This document shows positions 62,451 to 64,000 of a stretch of 64,000 bases of DNA, in pieces. Positions within the stretch are counted from its first letter, which is position 1. The number at the start of each line of letters is the position of its first letter. Location of the stretch: NCBI GenBank assembly GCA_028751875.1, contig CM054138.1:42833236-42897235 (forward strand), in the 5' to 3' direction. This DNA is from Rapana venosa (Eukaryota > Mollusca > Gastropoda > Neogastropoda > Muricidae). The notes below the pieces were generated by a model that saw only the letters and a list, made by a program, of their open reading frames with translations, searched no databases and was not told the DNA's origin. A program made the position numbers and the translations under genes.

Positions 62451-63180
62451 TTGTTTCTTCCTTTTTCTTTTATTTCTGTGGGTGTGTGGCTGTGTTCAGC
62501 ATTCTATTCATCTTTTTAAAAAAAAGTACTTGATTTGTTCTTTTGATTTTTTAAAATTCATCATCATCATGCTGTGTGTGCATGTAGAAGTATGTACAGC
62601 TTTCTCTTTTTCATAACTTTTTGGTCATGCGTTATTTATTTTTCGTGATGTGTGTTTTTTGGTGTCTGTTCACACTTATGATTGTATACAGTGTGATTGT
62701 TTCGCTTGTTATGTTTTGTATGTGTGCACAAATATGTGAATCTTTTTTTTCCACCGCATTTTGGATATATATATATATGTTTGAAATATGTTCGATACCA
62801 TTAGTGAATGCATTAAAAACAAAGTTTCTGTAAAGTTTCACCCCTCAAAAAAGTGATGCGCATGCAGGTGAGGCCTCATTTCCAGGAATATCATACATCA
62901 TGCTTTGATTAGACAGACAGTGACTCTGCTGCTTTTCCTCCGGAAGGATTATGATCATATTTGGTATGTGTCGACACATGTACTTTTTGATGTTGTCTTC
63001 TGAGAAAATGTGTGGACTGAAAATAAAGACTGGTGTTCGTAGGCTCTGTGTATTGGAGGTTTGAAGTTTGATGTTGATACGATAACTTGTGCTCAGAATG
63101 TGTATTTGATCATCAAACTATGTACTCTGTCACACATCCTGAAACTGTGAAATGATACCTGAGTCAAGATTTATTAGGAC
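62451..63180. other. Nothing recognised; small (AT)n
   Basis: (AT)n at 62764-62779. Open frames are short and T-rich. No exon of the glycosyltransferase identified. Confidence 0.5.
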
Positions 63181-63303
63181 CCCCCCCCCCCCCCCCCCCC
63201 CCCCCCCAAGTGATCGGATAATGATGTGTAATATCGCATGCCATTGTGTTTTAGAACTTGCAATTTCTGAATGGACTATTTGTGGGGGGGGGGGGGGGGG
63301 GGG
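63181..63303. repeat. Poly-C (C27) and poly-G (about G20) pair
   Basis: C27 at 63181-63207 and G20 at 63283-63303, 75 bp apart. They are complementary and could fold back on each other. Confidence 0.95.
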
Positions 63304-63364
63304 TTTGCCTGGGTAGCATGGTGGGAGCAGGAGAAATATTTTCAAATAGGTGTTATTAAAAAAA

Positions 63365-63570
63365 ACCCCAAACTAGTATTGATTTCAAATTGGTGTGAGG
63401 GCGTGAATGAATCTGCTTATCAAATGGGTGTTATATAAAAGTTCATATCAGTTTCAAATTGGTGTGAGGGTGTGAGTGAATCTGCTTATCAAATGGGTGT
63501 TATGAAAAAACCCAAAAAACTATCAGTTTCAAATTGGTGTGAGGGTGTGATCAGTCTGCTTATAAAATGT
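63365..63570. repeat. Tandem repeat, three units of about 75 bp
   Basis: TTTCAAATTGGTGTGAGGG followed by GTGARTGAATCTGCTTATCA and AATGGGTGTTAT, at 63382, 63449 and 63525, with the third truncated. Confidence 0.9.
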
Positions 63571-63879
63571 GCAGCTGGCTTTTGTTTTGAAGGAGCATGT
63601 GTTGAGCTATCTGACAATCTTTGTGGGGTTTTTTTGTTTTTGTTTTGTCTGCAGGAAAACAGTATCTTCTGCATATCTTTATACAGTGCTTTTCTGTCCC
63701 TATCCTTTTTATGCAAGGCAAGCAGTTTGATTTGAATCACTTTCATGTGGCATCAGCTGGACAGAAGAGATGATGTTCTGTAGTTTAAATCTTTTAAAGG
63801 CATTATCTGATTTAAAAAAATAAAAAAAAGATTATTCCTGTATCGGTTGCACTAGTGCATGAGTTAAACAATTGTGTGT

Positions 63880-63968
63880 ATGCTTGTGTGTGTGTGTGTG
63901 TGTGTGGTGTGTGGTGTGTGTGGTGTGTGTGTGTGTGTGGAGTGTGTATGTGTGTGTGTGGGTGTGTG

Positions 63969-64000
<32 letters not shown>
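63880..64000. repeat. (GT)n then (TAAG)n microsatellites
   Basis: (GT)n with GGTGTG interruptions 63883-63970, then TAAGTAAGTAAG to the window end. Confidence 0.97.

Overview
The window is eukaryotic, animal nuclear DNA. Coding sequence is split into short exons with GT/AG boundaries, introns run to several kilobases, and most of the rest is retrotransposons, SINEs, MITE-like elements and very long microsatellites ((CA)n, (GA)n, (TTC)n, (ATT)n, poly-C/poly-G). The mix of Polinton, Ty3/Gypsy, several LINE clades and tRNA/5S-derived SINEs fits a marine invertebrate, most likely a mollusc (perhaps a gastropod). That assignment is inference; nothing here fixes the species. Two gaps of exactly 500 N (914-1413, 26001-26500) show a scaffolded draft assembly.

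Layout: 1-913 holds two LINE fragments. 3255-10382 is a decayed Ty3/Gypsy LTR retrotransposon on the minus strand (LTR, integrase, RNase H, RT, gag, LTR). 10634-13080 is a decayed minus-strand piece of a Polinton/Maverick (integrase plus four small genes), followed by a GTTCTTG minisatellite and a palindromic MITE-like element. 14200-27000 is a poor-quality block rich in inflated homopolymers; it contains two direct copies of one endonuclease/RT LINE (16440-19345 and 22200-24985). 26500-31850 is mostly low-complexity DNA with SINE and LINE pieces.

Two host genes follow, facing away from each other. On the minus strand is part of an F-box/WD40 protein gene (exons at 38392-38193, 36080-35956 and 31965-31847), probably the substrate receptor of an SCF ubiquitin ligase. 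On the plus strand is the 5' half of a gene for a B3GALNT2-like beta-1,3-N-acetylgalactosaminyltransferase (seven exons, 44988 to 58107), an ER/Golgi type II membrane enzyme of the O-mannosyl glycan pathway. Its catalytic 3' half is not in the window, and exon 49612-49714 carries an apparent one-base frameshift. A CR1/L2-like LINE with a long open RT frame (40325-42214) lies between the two genes.

The most interesting material is the set of short interspersed elements. There is a chimeric tRNA-like/5S-rRNA-derived SINE (35123-35418 and 52981-53275, the second with a 12-bp target duplication). A SINE family of about 14 copies has one body joined to two different tRNA-like heads. A 110-bp double-hairpin element occurs about ten times, one copy split by a 580-bp (TG)n array. 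There are two TTAA-flanked piggyBac-like MITEs, and an inverted repeat pair that brackets one exon of the glycosyltransferase gene. Coordinates were read by eye, so element edges are approximate unless a splice site or target duplication fixes them.
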